Positions 1 to 11,435 of a DNA stretch of 64,000 nt are shown one piece after another. Location: positions 145,114,488-145,178,487 of the forward strand of contig CM038214.1 in NCBI GenBank assembly GCA_021442155.1, read 5' to 3'. Numbering within the stretch: position 1 is the first letter of the stretch; the number at the start of each line of letters is the position of its first letter. The stretch is from Cymbidium sinense. Lineage: Eukaryota; Streptophyta; Magnoliopsida; Asparagales; Orchidaceae. Both the position numbers and the translations under genes were made by a program. Below the pieces are notes generated by a model. The model saw only the letters and a program-made list of their open reading frames with translations. It had not been told where the DNA came from and made no database searches.

Positions 1-2283
1 ATTTGAGGTTTATTTTTAGCTAATATTTTTTACTTTAGGTTTAGGTTCATTTTTAGTTTATTATATTTTATTTAATTTAAGTTTATGTTAGGTATATTTA
101 CTTTTGGTTTAGGTTTATGTTTTATTTATTTTAGTTTAGTTTGTTTTAGTTTAAGTTTAGGTTTATTTTATTTTTATTTTAGGTTTATATTTTTTTTTAG
201 TTTAGGGTCACCGTTTTACTTTTTATTTATTTTTAGGTTTATTTTTTCGGTTTAGGTTTTTGTTTAATGTTTTTTTTATTTTATTTTTGGTTTACTTTAT
301 TTTTATTTTAGGTTTAGTTTTAATTTTAGTTAGGTTTTTAATTTTTTTAGTTTAGTTTAAGATTTTATTTATTTCATTTTAGTTTAGTTAATATTTTTTT
401 ATTTTATTTTCTTCTTTAGGCTTTGGTTTTGGTTTAGGTTTTCGTTTATGTTTTTATTTTATTTTAGATTAGGTTTTTTTATTTATTTTATTTTTAGGTT
501 TCAATTAGTTTAGGTTTAGGTTTTTTAGGTTTTTACGATTTAGGGTTTAGGGTTTAGGTTTTAGGTTTTTATTTTAGGTTTATTTTTAAGTTTTATTTTT
601 AAGTTTACATTTAGATTTATTTTTAGTTTATTTAATTCAATTTAATTTAGGGTTTAAGTTTAGTTTATTTTAGGTTTAGGTTTAGGTTTTATTTATTTTA
701 ATTTAGTTTATCTTAGTTTAGGTTTAGGTTTATTTTATTTTGTTTATTTTATTTTTTATTTTAGGTTAAATTTTATTTTAGTTTAGGGTTTGGGTTTTAT
801 TTTTTTATTTTAGGTTTTATTTTAGGTTTATTTTTTAGGTTTAGGTTTTATTTAGTTTTTATTTTATTTTATTTCAGGTTTATTTTTTTATTTATATTTA
901 GTTTTTATTATATTTACATTTTTATTCTTAGCTTTATTTTTTTTAGCTTAATTTAGGTTTTTATTTATTTATTTTAGTTTATTTTTAGTTTTATTTATTT
1001 TATTTTTTGGTATAGGTTTCATTTTTAGTTTAGGTGTTGATTTTATTCTAATTTATTTTATTTCATTTTATTTAGGTTTAGGATTTTTTTAATTATTCTA
1101 TTATTTGATTTTATTTACTTTATGTTTAGGGTTTTAAGTATTTAGGGTTTGGGTTTATGGTTTAAGGCTTAGGATTTAGGGTTTAGGATTATAGGTTTAG
1201 GGTTAGTGTTATGGTTTAGGGTTTAGGATTTAGAGTTTAGGGTTTGGGGTTTAGCAATTTTTTTTAAATTAAGTAAACTAGTAGGTTTAGGTTTATTTAG
1301 TTTATTTATTATGTATTTTAGTTTATTTTATTTTATTTTATTTATGTTTATTTTTTTATTTTTATCTAGTTTAGTTAATTTATTTTAAGTTTATTTATTT
1401 TAGATTAGGTTTTTTTATTTTAGTTTATTTTTTAGGTTTCAGATTAGGTTTATGTTTATTTTCTAGTTTAGTTTAGTTTTTATTTTAGATTTACATTTTT
1501 TTTCTTAGGTTTAAGTTTAGGTTTTTATTTTATTTTTTTAGGTTCAGGTTTTAGGTTTTTATTTTAGGTTTTTTTTAGGTTTTAGTTTTTAGTTCAGATT
1601 TAGGTTTATTTTTGTTTATTTTATTATATTTAGTTTAGGGTTTAGGTTTTGTTTATTTTATGTTTTGGTTTATGTTTTATTTATTTTAGTTTAGGTGTAG
1701 GTTTATTTAATTTTGTTTATTTTAGGTTTAGATTCCTTTTTTAGTTTAGGGTTTAGGTTTTATTTTTATTTATTTTTGTGTTTTAATTTTTAGGTTTAGG
1801 TGTTTATTTAGATTTTATTTTATTCTATTTTATTCTAAGTTTATTTTATTTTTATTTTACGTGTAGTTTTTATTTTATTTAGGTTTTTATTTTAGGTTTA
1901 TTTTATTTTTTAGTTTAGTTTATGATTTTATTTATTTTATTTTAGTTTAGTTTTTATTTTTTAATTTTTGTTTTATTTTGGTTTAGGTTTTCTTATTTAT
2001 TTTATTTTTACATTTTATTTAGTTTAGGTTTAGGTTTTTAGCTTTTTGGGGTTTAGGGTTAGTTAAGGGTTTAGGGTTTAGGGTTTAGGGTTTAGGGTTT
2101 AGGGTTTAGGTTTTGTGATTTAGGGTTTTGAGTTTAGGGTTTAGGGTTTAGGTTTTAGGGTTTTGGGTTTAGGGTTTAGGGTTTTAGGGTTTAGGGTTTA
2201 GGGTTTAGGGTAATTAGGTTATAGGGTTTATGGTTTAAGGTTTAGGTTTTAGATTTAATTTTCAGTTTTTAGTTTAGGGTTTT
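1..2283 (+). repeat. Degenerate telomere-like array, left arm block 1
   Basis: The block is made of TTTAGG, TTTTATTTTAGG and similar T/A/G words on the + strand, and cytosine is very rare. Near-canonical TTTAGGG runs occur at about 1130-1250 and 2057-2220, where several perfect heptamers lie in tandem. Most of the block is expanded and decayed (TTTA, TTTTA, AGGTTTA). A non-telomeric marker related to GGTAAACCGGTAGG sits at about 1271-1291 and recurs later in the window. There is no coding signal. The canonical plant telomere heptamer is known; the view that this is interstitial or subtelomeric rather than a functional terminus is inferred from its degeneracy and the sequence that follows. Confidence 0.9.
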
Positions 2284-2703
2284 TGGTTTTTTCTTAATAG
2301 AGAACTAATTCAGATTCAACATTTCATCTTTTTGATTTCATCAACCAAGAACACATCAAGTTTTCAATGACACAAGCGATGAAATAAATCAAAAATGAGC
2401 ACGCATAGAACAAATCAATAACCTTAGATAACTAGAACCATCTTTACTGTGAAGACACAATTTCATAAGCAGTAGATCAGATCAGCTGATCTTCCATTTC
2501 TCTAGTTCCCATCAGAACCACCGCGACCTCTCGAGTAGCGGGATCCACCATCACATCCCCGATCTCTCCCTCCGCCACTACAACGGCTGTGACCTAAATT
2601 GCTCCGCTTGCCTCCATAACCACCACTGCTTTGACCACCATCTCCATATCCACCATCACCTCCAGATCCCCCACCACCATTGTGATAACTGCCACCTCCG
2701 CCT
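2284..2703 (-). pseudogene. GR-RBP retropseudogene, copy A (3' part only)
   Basis: Read on the minus strand, this is the 3' end of a glycine-rich RNA-binding protein gene: about 65 codons of an uninterrupted glycine-rich tail (GGYG, SSGGYGG and RYSRGRGG-like motifs), a TAG stop near 2505-2510, then about 220 bases of 3' untranslated sequence ending in a short A-rich tail that runs directly into CCCTAAA repeats. Family members normally have an N-terminal RRM followed by this tail; the RRM is absent, so the fragment cannot bind RNA as the parent protein would. It is the shortest copy at its 5' side and the best preserved in reading frame. It lies between telomere-like blocks and has no promoter. 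Retrocopy origin is inferred from the A-rich 3' end and 5' truncation. Confidence 0.75.
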
Positions 2704-4265
2704 TATTTTTTTTATATATTTTAAAGTTTTTTATGTTTATTTTTTAGGTTTAGGTTTTTATTTAGTTTTTATTTTATTTTATTTTAGGTTTATTTTATTT
2801 TTATTTTATGGTTAGTTTTTTTTATTTTATTTAGGTTTTTTATTGTTTGGTTTATTTTATTATTTATTTTATTTTAAGGTTTAGGTTTAGTATTTAATTT
2901 ATTTTATTTTACTTTTTTTTATATTTTATTTATGATTAAGTTTATTTATTTATTTTATTTTTAGGTTTAAGTTTTTAGGTTTTTTGGGTTTAGGGTTTAG
3001 GGTTTAGGGTATAGGGTATAGGGTTTTAGGGTTTAAGGTTTTAGGGATAAGGGTTTAGGGTTAGGGTTTAATGTTTAGGGTTTTGGCTTTAGCTTTGTTT
3101 AGGATTTTAGGTTTAGGTTTAGGGTTAGCAGGGTTTAGGGTTAGTTTAGGGTTTATTTAGGATTTAGCTTTAGATTTGGTTTTAGGTTTTAGGGTTTAGC
3201 AGGGTTAGTTTAAGTTTAGGGTTTAAGTTTTAGGGTTTAGGTTTAGGGTTTAGGGTTTAGGATTTAGGAGTTTTGTTTAGTTTAGGGTTTAAGGTTGTAT
3301 GAGGTTGTACATTTAGTTTAGGTTTAGGGTTAGTTTAGTTTAAGTTTAAGGTTTATTTGGGGTTTAGTAGTTTGTTTTTTTAAAAAATTAAACCTGATAG
3401 GTTTCTTATTTGTTTATTTAGTTTATTTTATTTATTTTAGTTATTTTATTTTATTTTATTTAGGTTTAGTTCATTTATTATTTTAATTTAAGTTTTATTT
3501 TGTTTATTTTATAGTTTAGGTTTAGTTTTCTTTGTTTAGTTTTATTTTTATTTTATTTTATAGGTTTAGGTTTTAATTTTATTTTTTTAGGTTTATGTTT
3601 TAGTTTTTTGTTTTAGGTTTATTTTTAGATTTTTTTTAGTTTAGGTTTAGATTTATTTTTAGTTTACTTTATTTTATTTAGTTTGGAGTTTAGATTTAGT
3701 TTAACTTAGGTTTAGGTTTAGGTTTTATTTATTTTATTTTAGGTTGTTTTAGTTTATGTTTATGTTTATTTTATTTTGTTTATTTTAGGTTTATGGTTTA
3801 GGTTTTATTTTTTTATTTATTTTTAGGTTCATTTTTTTTTATTTAGGTTTTTATTTAGTTTTTATTTTATTTTATTTTTATTTTATTTTTAATTTACATT
3901 TTATTTTTATTTTATTTAGGTTTTTTTACTTTTAGGTTTATTTTATTTTTTTAGTTTAGTTTAGGTTTTTATTTATTTTATTTTAATTTAGTTTATTATT
4001 TTATTTTATTATACTTTTATGTTTTGGTTTAGGTTTTAGTTTAAGTTTTTATTTTGTTTTATTTTTATTTTATTTTATTTAGGTTTAGGTTTTTTATTTA
4101 TTTTATTTTTAGGTTTTATTTCGTTTAGGTTTAGTGTTTAGGGTTTAGGGTTTTTAGGGTTTAGAGTTTAGGATTTAGGGTTTAGGGTTAAGTTTTAGGT
4201 TTAGGGTTTAGGGTTTAAGTTTTAGGTTTAGGGTTTAGGTTTTAATTTATGGTTTAAGGTTTTTG
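2704..4265 (+). repeat. Degenerate telomere-like array, left arm block 2
   Basis: The same TTTAGGG-derived sequence resumes after GR-RBP copy A. Near-canonical tracts lie at about 2985-3070, 3220-3260 and 4130-4260. An A-type marker (AAACCTGATAGG) lies at about 3387-3405. The block ends in the T-rich complement of the 3' tail of GR-RBP copy B. Confidence 0.88.
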
Positions 4266-4344
4266 GTTTTTTTTTTAATAGAGAACAAATTCAGATTCAA
4301 CATTTCTTCTTTTCAATTTCATCAACAAAATAACAAACCAGGGA
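4266..4344 (-). pseudogene. GR-RBP retropseudogene copy B, 3'-UTR end
   Basis: This short piece matches the extreme 3'-UTR of copy A (AATAGAGAAC..TTCAGATTCAACATTTC at about 4277-4305) in the same orientation. It breaks off near 4340, where unrelated sequence of a Tat-like Ty3/gypsy fragment begins. The remainder of the pseudogene resumes at about 11091. About 75 bases of UTR seem to be missing between the two parts. It shows that copy B existed before the gypsy fragment arrived. Confidence 0.7.
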
Positions 4345-7300
4345 AGTGAGGTAATCAAATGACCTCCTTGGGGCGGGCTAGCTAAAGCCTCTTGTTCTCG
4401 GGATGTCTAGACTATATACCCATTACCATTCAATCTTATATAAATCAACACTTGAATAGAAGAAAGAGACCTCAACATTCATGCACTTAAGCTATAAGAA
4501 TATGCATTTGTTAAGTATTTATAACTAGCATCATAACACATATTATTATTCATTTATAAGCTTTTGAAAAATACATTTGGATTTAATAGTTAAAATAGCC
4601 ACACATATATTAAATTAAATCAACACAAGCAAGCTTACATAAAGGAAATCCATTTTATTTTACTTGATTTTGAAAAGATGGATGCATGAATTCAAATGAC
4701 ATACCAAATTTTACATGATTGGAAAGAGGACAATCAAATATAAGCATGTGTTTCATTCAACCAAACTAGTTCTTAAGGACTATTATATCAAATAAGATTT
4801 TTTAAAGCAAACCAAAGCTTCTTTATTAATTATGTTTTGGATTTGATTTGATTTAAAAAGGAGAAGAGAAATCATCACTTGTTGATTTAAACCCATTCCC
4901 ACATTTATGATTTAATTTAATTTAAGGAAATGTAATTAAGTTGATTTTATGGGTTAATTAAGTTGAACTTTTAATTAGATGTATTAATTACCCTTACCTA
5001 TGTCACCTTAAAGTAATTAACTAAATAATTATGAGCCAACATGATATGCATATAAAATAAACTTGCAATAATTCTAGGAAATAAAAGGGGTCTAATGCAA
5101 TTGGCTCATGATTAATAGTTAATTAGATTAAGAGACTTAATTAATTACTTTTATGGTTTTCCCACACATGTGGACTAACCATAATTTCATTAAACTCCTT
5201 TAGGTTATTAAATAACTAAAGATCTTCCCCATGATTTAATTAATTAATGTCTGATGTGATAATGATTTTAGTTTGATTAAGTGATTTAATTAACTAGTTA
5301 AATCTAAATTAATTTCATTTTAAAATAGAGTGAAATGAACTTAGGGAAAGGGATCCCAACCCTATTCCTTAGTTTTCTTACTATTGAATAATGACTAATA
5401 AACTTAATTAACCAATTTGAATCTTGTTAGTATTAATTATTAATTAACTTAAGAGAAGTTAAGGTTTAATTAGTTAATTTTCCTAATTAAGTGAGCAATA
5501 TATCCCAAGAAAATCATGGGAGGCAGAGGTCATCCCCTTAAATTAACCCACAAAATTTGCGATTAAATGCTCAAGTAATTAAGGAGTAATTAAGCTAATA
5601 AATTTTATAATTAAACTTAATTAAACCTTAATTACTATTCAAAAGTAGCTAATATCATTTTTAATTAATTTTCTTCTAAAATACCTTTAAAATGAATATT
5701 ATTTTGAATTTTTGATTTCCCTATGATTTTTATAAGTTTCAGCCATTAAAATTGATTAATTGAGCCTAATGAAAGCATAATCGTGTTGAAGCCACATGGT
5801 GTGCTTTCCATGTGGAGCCGCGAGATTGGCTACTTAAAACTTATCCTCGGTGCCAACTGGTAGACATGCTTTTTGTTGTCCGATCTAATATCGGCTGATA
5901 ATCCCATAGGTTAATAGGATTAAAATCGGTCGATCTAGCATTCTAATCATAATAGACCATTTTGATCACGCAGAACAGATAGTACATGATCCAACATCAC
6001 ATGAGTGAGGGAGAATGTAGTCCACCAATGCTCACTTGATCTGAGCTTACATGAGCTCGGATCAACTCCAAAAGGATCCCACACATTCACGACATCGATC
6101 GGAGGGGATCCAATGGTCAAGATCACATGAGATGCAAGTTTTCTTCAAAAAGCTACAACCCATACTTAAGGATCGATTTTGGAAGCATACCCCATCAGAG
6201 ATCAAGACCAGAGGCTTGAACGATTGAGAAAGCTTACTCTAGTAGAGATGAAGTCCTATTGAGCGCAATTGGATCAATTCCTTGATGTTCGCTCAGAAGG
6301 TGACAAATCGATGATTTGGAGATCAGCATTGATCGAAGTTCAACCTCATGTGCTCAGAAAGCTTGAGAGATGATTCCTTCTTGCTCGACAATGCCTATAT
6401 AAGGTGTGTGCAAAGTTAATTTGAGTTTGATGGAGAAATGGGAAAGTTAGGTCAGAAATGGGAGTGTCCAATTTTGTGACAAACGTGAATGGCATTTTTA
6501 GATCAAGGAACGAGCTTGGGAGCTTAGGGAATGGCTCTAATGGCTCATCTTGGATAGTTAGGGCTCTAAGGAATGATTTTTGTGTGTGTTTGAGTGGAAA
6601 TGAGGGGGGGTATACCCACCATCATCTTGATCGGATGGTGGGATTGAGTTTGGCTTCAAGTGTCCATCTGACCATCTCAGGGAGTCATGGGTGGCAGGGA
6701 GGAGGTGAGTTGGCTTGGCTAGGTTGGTTGAAGGTGTGGAGGTGGTTGTCAATGAAAAATCATGGGTGTCCTATGGGTTTCAAATGCTCTAATGGGGAAG
6801 GTGAGGTGATTTCACCTCCCATGTGTCATGGCTGATCCAACCATCCCCCTGGTTGGTGTCTTGGTGCCTAAGTGGACCATTGGGAGAGTACCAAGTGGCC
6901 AAGGAATGAAAATGACCACATACATGGGTGATTTATCTCATGTGATGCCCTTTACCCAAGGGTAGAATGATCATTTGGCAACGTATTTGATTTACGTATT
7001 TTTAAAATGAGCCAAAAGTGGGCTAGCCCAAATTTCAAGTAAATTGGAGTTGAGTTGGTTAGGTTTGGCTCAATTTGACTCATTTAGGTCAAATTGGGTT
7101 AGGTTGGGTCAAGTTGACCAATTGGTCAAATTGGGTCAAACCAAGGGTTGGGTTAAGTTCATATGATCATTTGGGATGTTTTGGTTAAATTGGTTGGTTT
7201 AGTTTGGCTTAGATTATATTTTGGCTCATTTGAATCCATTTGGGTCAAATAGGTTAAGTTGACCAATTTGACCAAATTGGCTAAATTGGCTTGGTTTAGT

Positions 7301-8840
7301 TGTCCAATTGAAGATGATTGTAGGTTTGATTTCAAGTAATTTGGATTTAGTTTTATTTTAGGCCAACTTGAACCTTTAGGTCAATTGGGTTTAATGGGTC
7401 CAATCATGGCTTTGGTCATGTTCAATAATCAATTTGGAATGAACTTGAGCCATTACTTGCTATCAATTTGGTTTATATTTTGATTTGACCCAATTTAGTC
7501 TTTTAGGTCAATTTGGGTCATCTTGGGTCAAGAGGGCCAATTGGGTTTGGTTTGACTCAATTGAAGGTCAAGTCATATTCAGATATTGATTTTGATTTAG
7601 TATGAATCATTGGTTTCAAGGGATTTGGCTTAGGTTACAATTTGGCTAGTTTGTGTTCATATGGGTTATGGGGTTGACTTGGTCAAAAGACCAATTGACT
7701 TATTTTGATCCAATTTGTGACAATTGATCAACCTAGGGTGATCAACAATCATGATGAGAGGTTTTGATTGGCTTGGTTCAATCCAATTTGTGTAGGATTA
7801 GAACTTGGCTCAAATAAGTCAAATTGGGCACTTTGGGTCAAGTGGACCAATTGGGTTTTGTTGGCATGATTTTGGGTTAAGTTTAATTTATTTGAGTTTA
7901 TATTTGGATTTGGGATTGATATATAAATTTAATTGCAATTGGCTTGGGTTCAAATGGGTTTTGGTTCATTTGAACATTTCAAGCCAAAAGGGTTAATTTT
8001 GGTTTGACTTGGGTTGATTTTGGTTTGGCTTTATGATTGTAGATTTCATTTATATTTGTGAATATGATTGAATGTATGATTGATTCATGAGAAAATCAAT
8101 TGAATTTTGGTTTTGGAATGAAGGAATTTGGCTAAGTCCATGGAGTTGGGTCATGTGGCATAGGTTTGGATTTTGATTTGGTTTGATTTAGTTTTGATGA
8201 TTTATATGTATATTTTATTTAAATTTGTAAAGATGATTGAAAATATGATTGATTTGTAGAAAATGAATTGAGTTTGACTTGATTTGGATTAAGATTTGGC
8301 TAAGTCCATGGGATAGGTCATATGGCCTAGGAAGGGTTTTGATTTAATTTGATTTAGTTTGATTTACTTTTAATCATTTTAATGTATATTTGATTTATAT
8401 TTAGGAAGATGATTGAAGATATAAATTTATTATGAGAAAATCGATTTTGGATTGATTTGGATTAAGACTAAGTCCATGGGATAGGTCATATGGCTTAGGA
8501 AGGGTTTCAAGTTTGGATTTGATCATGGGCTTCAATCATTTGGTTTTGGAGTTTGGGTTTGGATTTGGATTTGAATTTGATGTTTGAACTAAACTGGAGG
8601 TATGGTTTGAGAAGCTGACCATGGATTGGATTTGGGTTGTAGGGTAGGTGGATTATCCTAATCCTTAAGGCATAACCTAATCCTATGGTTAACCCTTCTA
8701 AGTCTTTAGGCTTAGGTTAAGTGTTTACCTAATTATTAGAAGTGTCTTATTACTAGGGAAGTCTTAGTGTCTAGAAGACTCCTAAGTCTAAGATGGGAAG
8801 ATTGAATCCACACTCCAAAAGTGAGGACAATAGGCTTTAG
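4345..8840 (+). other. Non-coding part of the Tat-like fragment, possibly LTR-derived
   Basis: No gene is recognised here. The first 1.4 kb is very rich in TTAATTAA-like words. From about 5800 the composition is more balanced, with a TATA-like site near 6396. From about 6960 to 8640 the + strand is T/G rich with degenerate repeats of phrases such as TTGGGTCAAATTGACC. A 125-codon open frame at 6458-6835 has no recognised domain and is probably chance. The length would suit a long Tat/Ogre LTR, but no second copy is present to prove it. Confidence 0.4.
6396..6404 (+). promoter_or_regulatory. TATA-like box, possible LTR promoter
   Basis: The sequence TATATAAGG follows a mixed-composition stretch and precedes GTGTGTGC. 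This is the form of a plant TATA box in a retrotransposon LTR. No transcript evidence is available and the LTR assignment is uncertain. Confidence 0.3.
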
Positions 8841-8848
8841 GCTCCATA

Positions 8849-9214
8849 GTGTTGCCCTTGGAGATAGATGATTGGAAGACCAAAGCCCAGTTTCACATTA
8901 TAGACTCAGATACATATTTCAATGATTTGCTTGAGAGACTATGGATACATGGGAACAATATAGTTTCATCTTCTTTACATCAGTGTATGAAGTTTATGAG
9001 AGGTGGGATCGTTTACTATGTCAAAGGACATATCAAGTTATTTATAGTTCATGAGGTTGACATATATGAGGATGGGGCTTACTACCTCCCTCAAAATCAA
9101 CAAGTCTATTCTTGTGTACTTGGCCAAAGTTTAAAAATAAAAAAAGTAATAGAAAAAGAAAAGGAAATAGAAAAGGAAAAAAGAAAAGAAAAGAGAAAAT
9201 CGAAAGGAAAATAA
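8849..9214 (+). pseudogene. Tat-like pol, protease-region remnant
   Basis: The frame begins LPLEIDDW and continues with a segment resembling the part of plant gypsy polyproteins just after the aspartic protease core: F-H-I-I-D, then a decayed form of the N-LLGRPWIH block (here LLERLWIHG), then SSLHQCMKF. In the family these follow the protease active site and precede the pol linker. The DTG-type catalytic motif and the whole gag are missing, because non-coding sequence abuts directly upstream. The frame ends in a lysine/glutamate-rich low-complexity run (about 9130-9210). It is non-functional. It was assigned from recalled family motifs, not a search. Confidence 0.6.
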
Positions 9215-9831
9215 AAGGGAGCGGGAATAGACTTCTAGGAGGAAGTGGAGCATGACATTAAATTCCAGCCACAGTTCATTACTCCATTCAAACATATGGG
9301 TAGGACGAGCTAACCTCCACTAAGCAGAGGAATAGGCTAGTAAAGAGGCAGTCCCAGGGGTGGAAAACCTCTTTACTGGCCACCAACAAAAGATATGTCC
9401 CGCTACCAGGAGTAGACCTATTATCCATATAGACATAGAATCTAGTTCATAGGATTAGTCTTATATGGTTAGCACACCAGCCATTTCTTCTTAGCAGTAG
9501 ATTCCCTTGGGTTGTTGAGCCAGATAACAATGAAGATCAGGCTCCAAAGCAAAGCTTAAGTCCATCCAAGTCTATATGTGAAACAATTAGGCATCAGTTG
9601 GAAACATTATCTCTAACCTCACTTTGCTCTCAAAAAGTAGAGGGTTTGGTAGTTAAAGAAGGCCCTAAGTCAACAACAGGTGTGAAGACTGGAGGTTCTT
9701 TAGAGCATCATCCTCAAGTCAAGAAATTTATGTAGAACTTGAGGATGATTCATATAAAGATTTAATAGAATTACTTTTGATTGGTACTTATCTTATGTTC
9801 ATAATTTAGCGAAAAGGTTAATCCCTTATAC

Positions 9832-11040
9832 TTGGTCAAAGCAGTCAGACTACTTGAAAGAATATGGAAGAAAAAATGCAAAAGCTCTCAATCAAGATCG
9901 AAACTAGGATTCAGTATAGTGGGTTTAGTCGGTGATGATGATTACTACTTTATCATCACCAATCATTTGGAGTCTGATTGGTTCTTTTCAAATGGCATTA
10001 ACTCATATGAGGAGCTGTGCTTAGAAACTTCAGATGAACCAAATGATTTTGAAATAAAAGATGCACCGCAAGAGTTCGAAGAAAAGATCAAGTCAACCAT
10101 TGACGAGCTCAAAGAAATCAACTTAGGAATTGAAGAAGATCCACGCCCGACATATATTAGTTCTTTATTGAATGAAATTGAAACCAATGACTTAGTTAAG
10201 CTATTAACTGAGTTTAAGGACTACTTTACATGGAGTTATGAAGAGATGCCTGGATTGGCTCTTGACGTAGCTGTCCATAAACTAGGAATAGAGCCTACTA
10301 CTAACCCTATCAAGCAAGACACATGCGATTAGACATAGAACAACAAGTCATTTCTGAAGTCAAGAAACTAATCGATGCCTGCTTCATCTAAAAAGAAAAA
10401 TACCCTACCTAGTTAGCCAGCATTGTCCTAGTTAAGAAAAAGAATGGCAAAATTCACATATGCATCAATTTTAGAAATTTAAATAAGGAATGTCCAAAAG
10501 ATTAATTTCTACTACCAATCCCGGAGCTGATGGTGGACATTGCCTCATCTCATGCATTCTTTTTCATGGATGGTTTATCTGGATATAACGAAATAAAGAT
10601 GGCCCCTGAAGATGAAATAAACACTACTTTTAGAACCCCGATCAAAATTTATTATTATAAGGTCATGCCTTCAGCCTTAAAAATGTTGGTGCTAAATACC
10701 AGCGGGCTATGACTCGAATCATTGGCAAACTCATTCATCATCAAGTCGAGTGCTATGTTGATAATCTTGTGGTCAAAAGTAGAGAAAAGGAAGAGCATCT
10801 CTTTGACTTGTGAGTATTTTTCAAATAGTTAAGACAATTTAACCTCAAAATGAACCCCTTATAGTGTGCATTTGAAGTAGCTTCAGGGAAATTCCTTGGG
10901 TTTGTTGTCTATCACTGGGGAATCAAAATTGATCTAGAGATGATCAAGGCGATTAGAAATGCCACCCCCTAAAAGTTTAACTCAATTCAGATCATTCTAA
11001 AGGCAGTTGGCATATCTAAGATGCTTTATATCCAACCTAT
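9832..11040 (+). pseudogene. Tat-like reverse transcriptase remnant
   Basis: The open part (9832-10332) carries the linker before reverse transcriptase: an acidic stretch, then EEDPRPTYIS, FKDYFTWSYEEMPGL and VHKLGIEP. After a stop at about 10330 the RT itself continues through several stops and frameshifts: LVKKKNGK, INFRNLN, a decayed FMDGLSGYNEIKMAPED block (10563-10610), VMPSALK, and YVDN in place of the catalytic YVDD near 10755. A decayed FLGF segment follows near 10890. The sequence ends close to the start of RNase H. The enzyme would have copied element RNA into DNA in virus-like particles; this copy is dead. Confidence 0.75.
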
Positions 11041-11090
11041 CGAGAAGTTGTCAACAATTCACAGCACTTGACAAAAAGGATGTCATTCTT

Positions 11091-11435
11091 TATAAGAAAA
11101 TAAGAATACCTAGATAAGTAGGACCATCTCTACTAGAAAGGCACTATTTCATAAGCAGCAGATTGAATTGGCCATTCTTCAGTTTCTCTAGTTCCCATCA
11201 GAACTACCCCCGCCTCTTGAGTGGGTTTCGCCATCAAATCTCCAATCTCTCCCTCCGTCACCACCACGGTTGTAACCTTCGTCCTCTCCTCCACCACCTT
11301 TGCTCGACCACCACCTCCATATCACCAGCACCTCCAAATCCCCACCACCACTGATAGCTTCATCTCCTTAGCCTCCACTTGAGTTAGAGCCTAGTTGATG
11401 GTGATGTTCCTGCCGTCAAGGTTTTCCAAATTCTT
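11091..11435 (-). pseudogene. GR-RBP retropseudogene copy B, main part
   Basis: On the minus strand this begins at the end of an RRM (LDGRNITIN at about 11407-11430), then shows an in-frame TAG where the parent family usually has glutamate (NEAQS region), a frameshifted glycine-rich tail, the stop, and the start of the 3'-UTR up to about 11091. The remaining UTR is at 4266-4344, displaced by the Tat-like fragment. The 5' break lies a few codons into the last RRM strand, as in copies C, D and E. Minus-strand reading keeps the GR-RBP sense on the CCCTAAA strand. Confidence 0.75.

Larger units (their letters stand above)
4345..11090 (+). mobile_element. Tat-like Ty3/gypsy retrotransposon fragment inside GR-RBP copy B
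   Basis: This AT-rich segment is not telomere-like. It carries about 4.5 kb of non-coding, probably LTR-derived sequence, followed by decayed pol: a protease-region fragment at 8849-9214 and reverse transcriptase from about 9832 to 11040, ending near the start of RNase H. There is no gag, integrase or recognisable second LTR, so this is a broken or rearranged copy that cannot move. Wording such as EEDPRPTYIS and EMPGL in the pol linker is typical of the Tat/Ogre branch of plant Ty3/gypsy (recalled family knowledge, not searched). The right edge falls back into GR-RBP sequence. Confidence 0.75.

Noticed and set aside
1..2283. A functional chromosome terminus
   Set aside because: Only short canonical runs exist, the array is strongly degenerate, and it continues into further repeats and elements rather than pure heptamers at an end.
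6458..6835. 125-codon open frame
   Set aside because: No recognised domain, it has a minus-strand shadow, and it lies in probable LTR-derived sequence with G/T bias. It may be transcribed after the TATA-like site, but there is no support for a protein.
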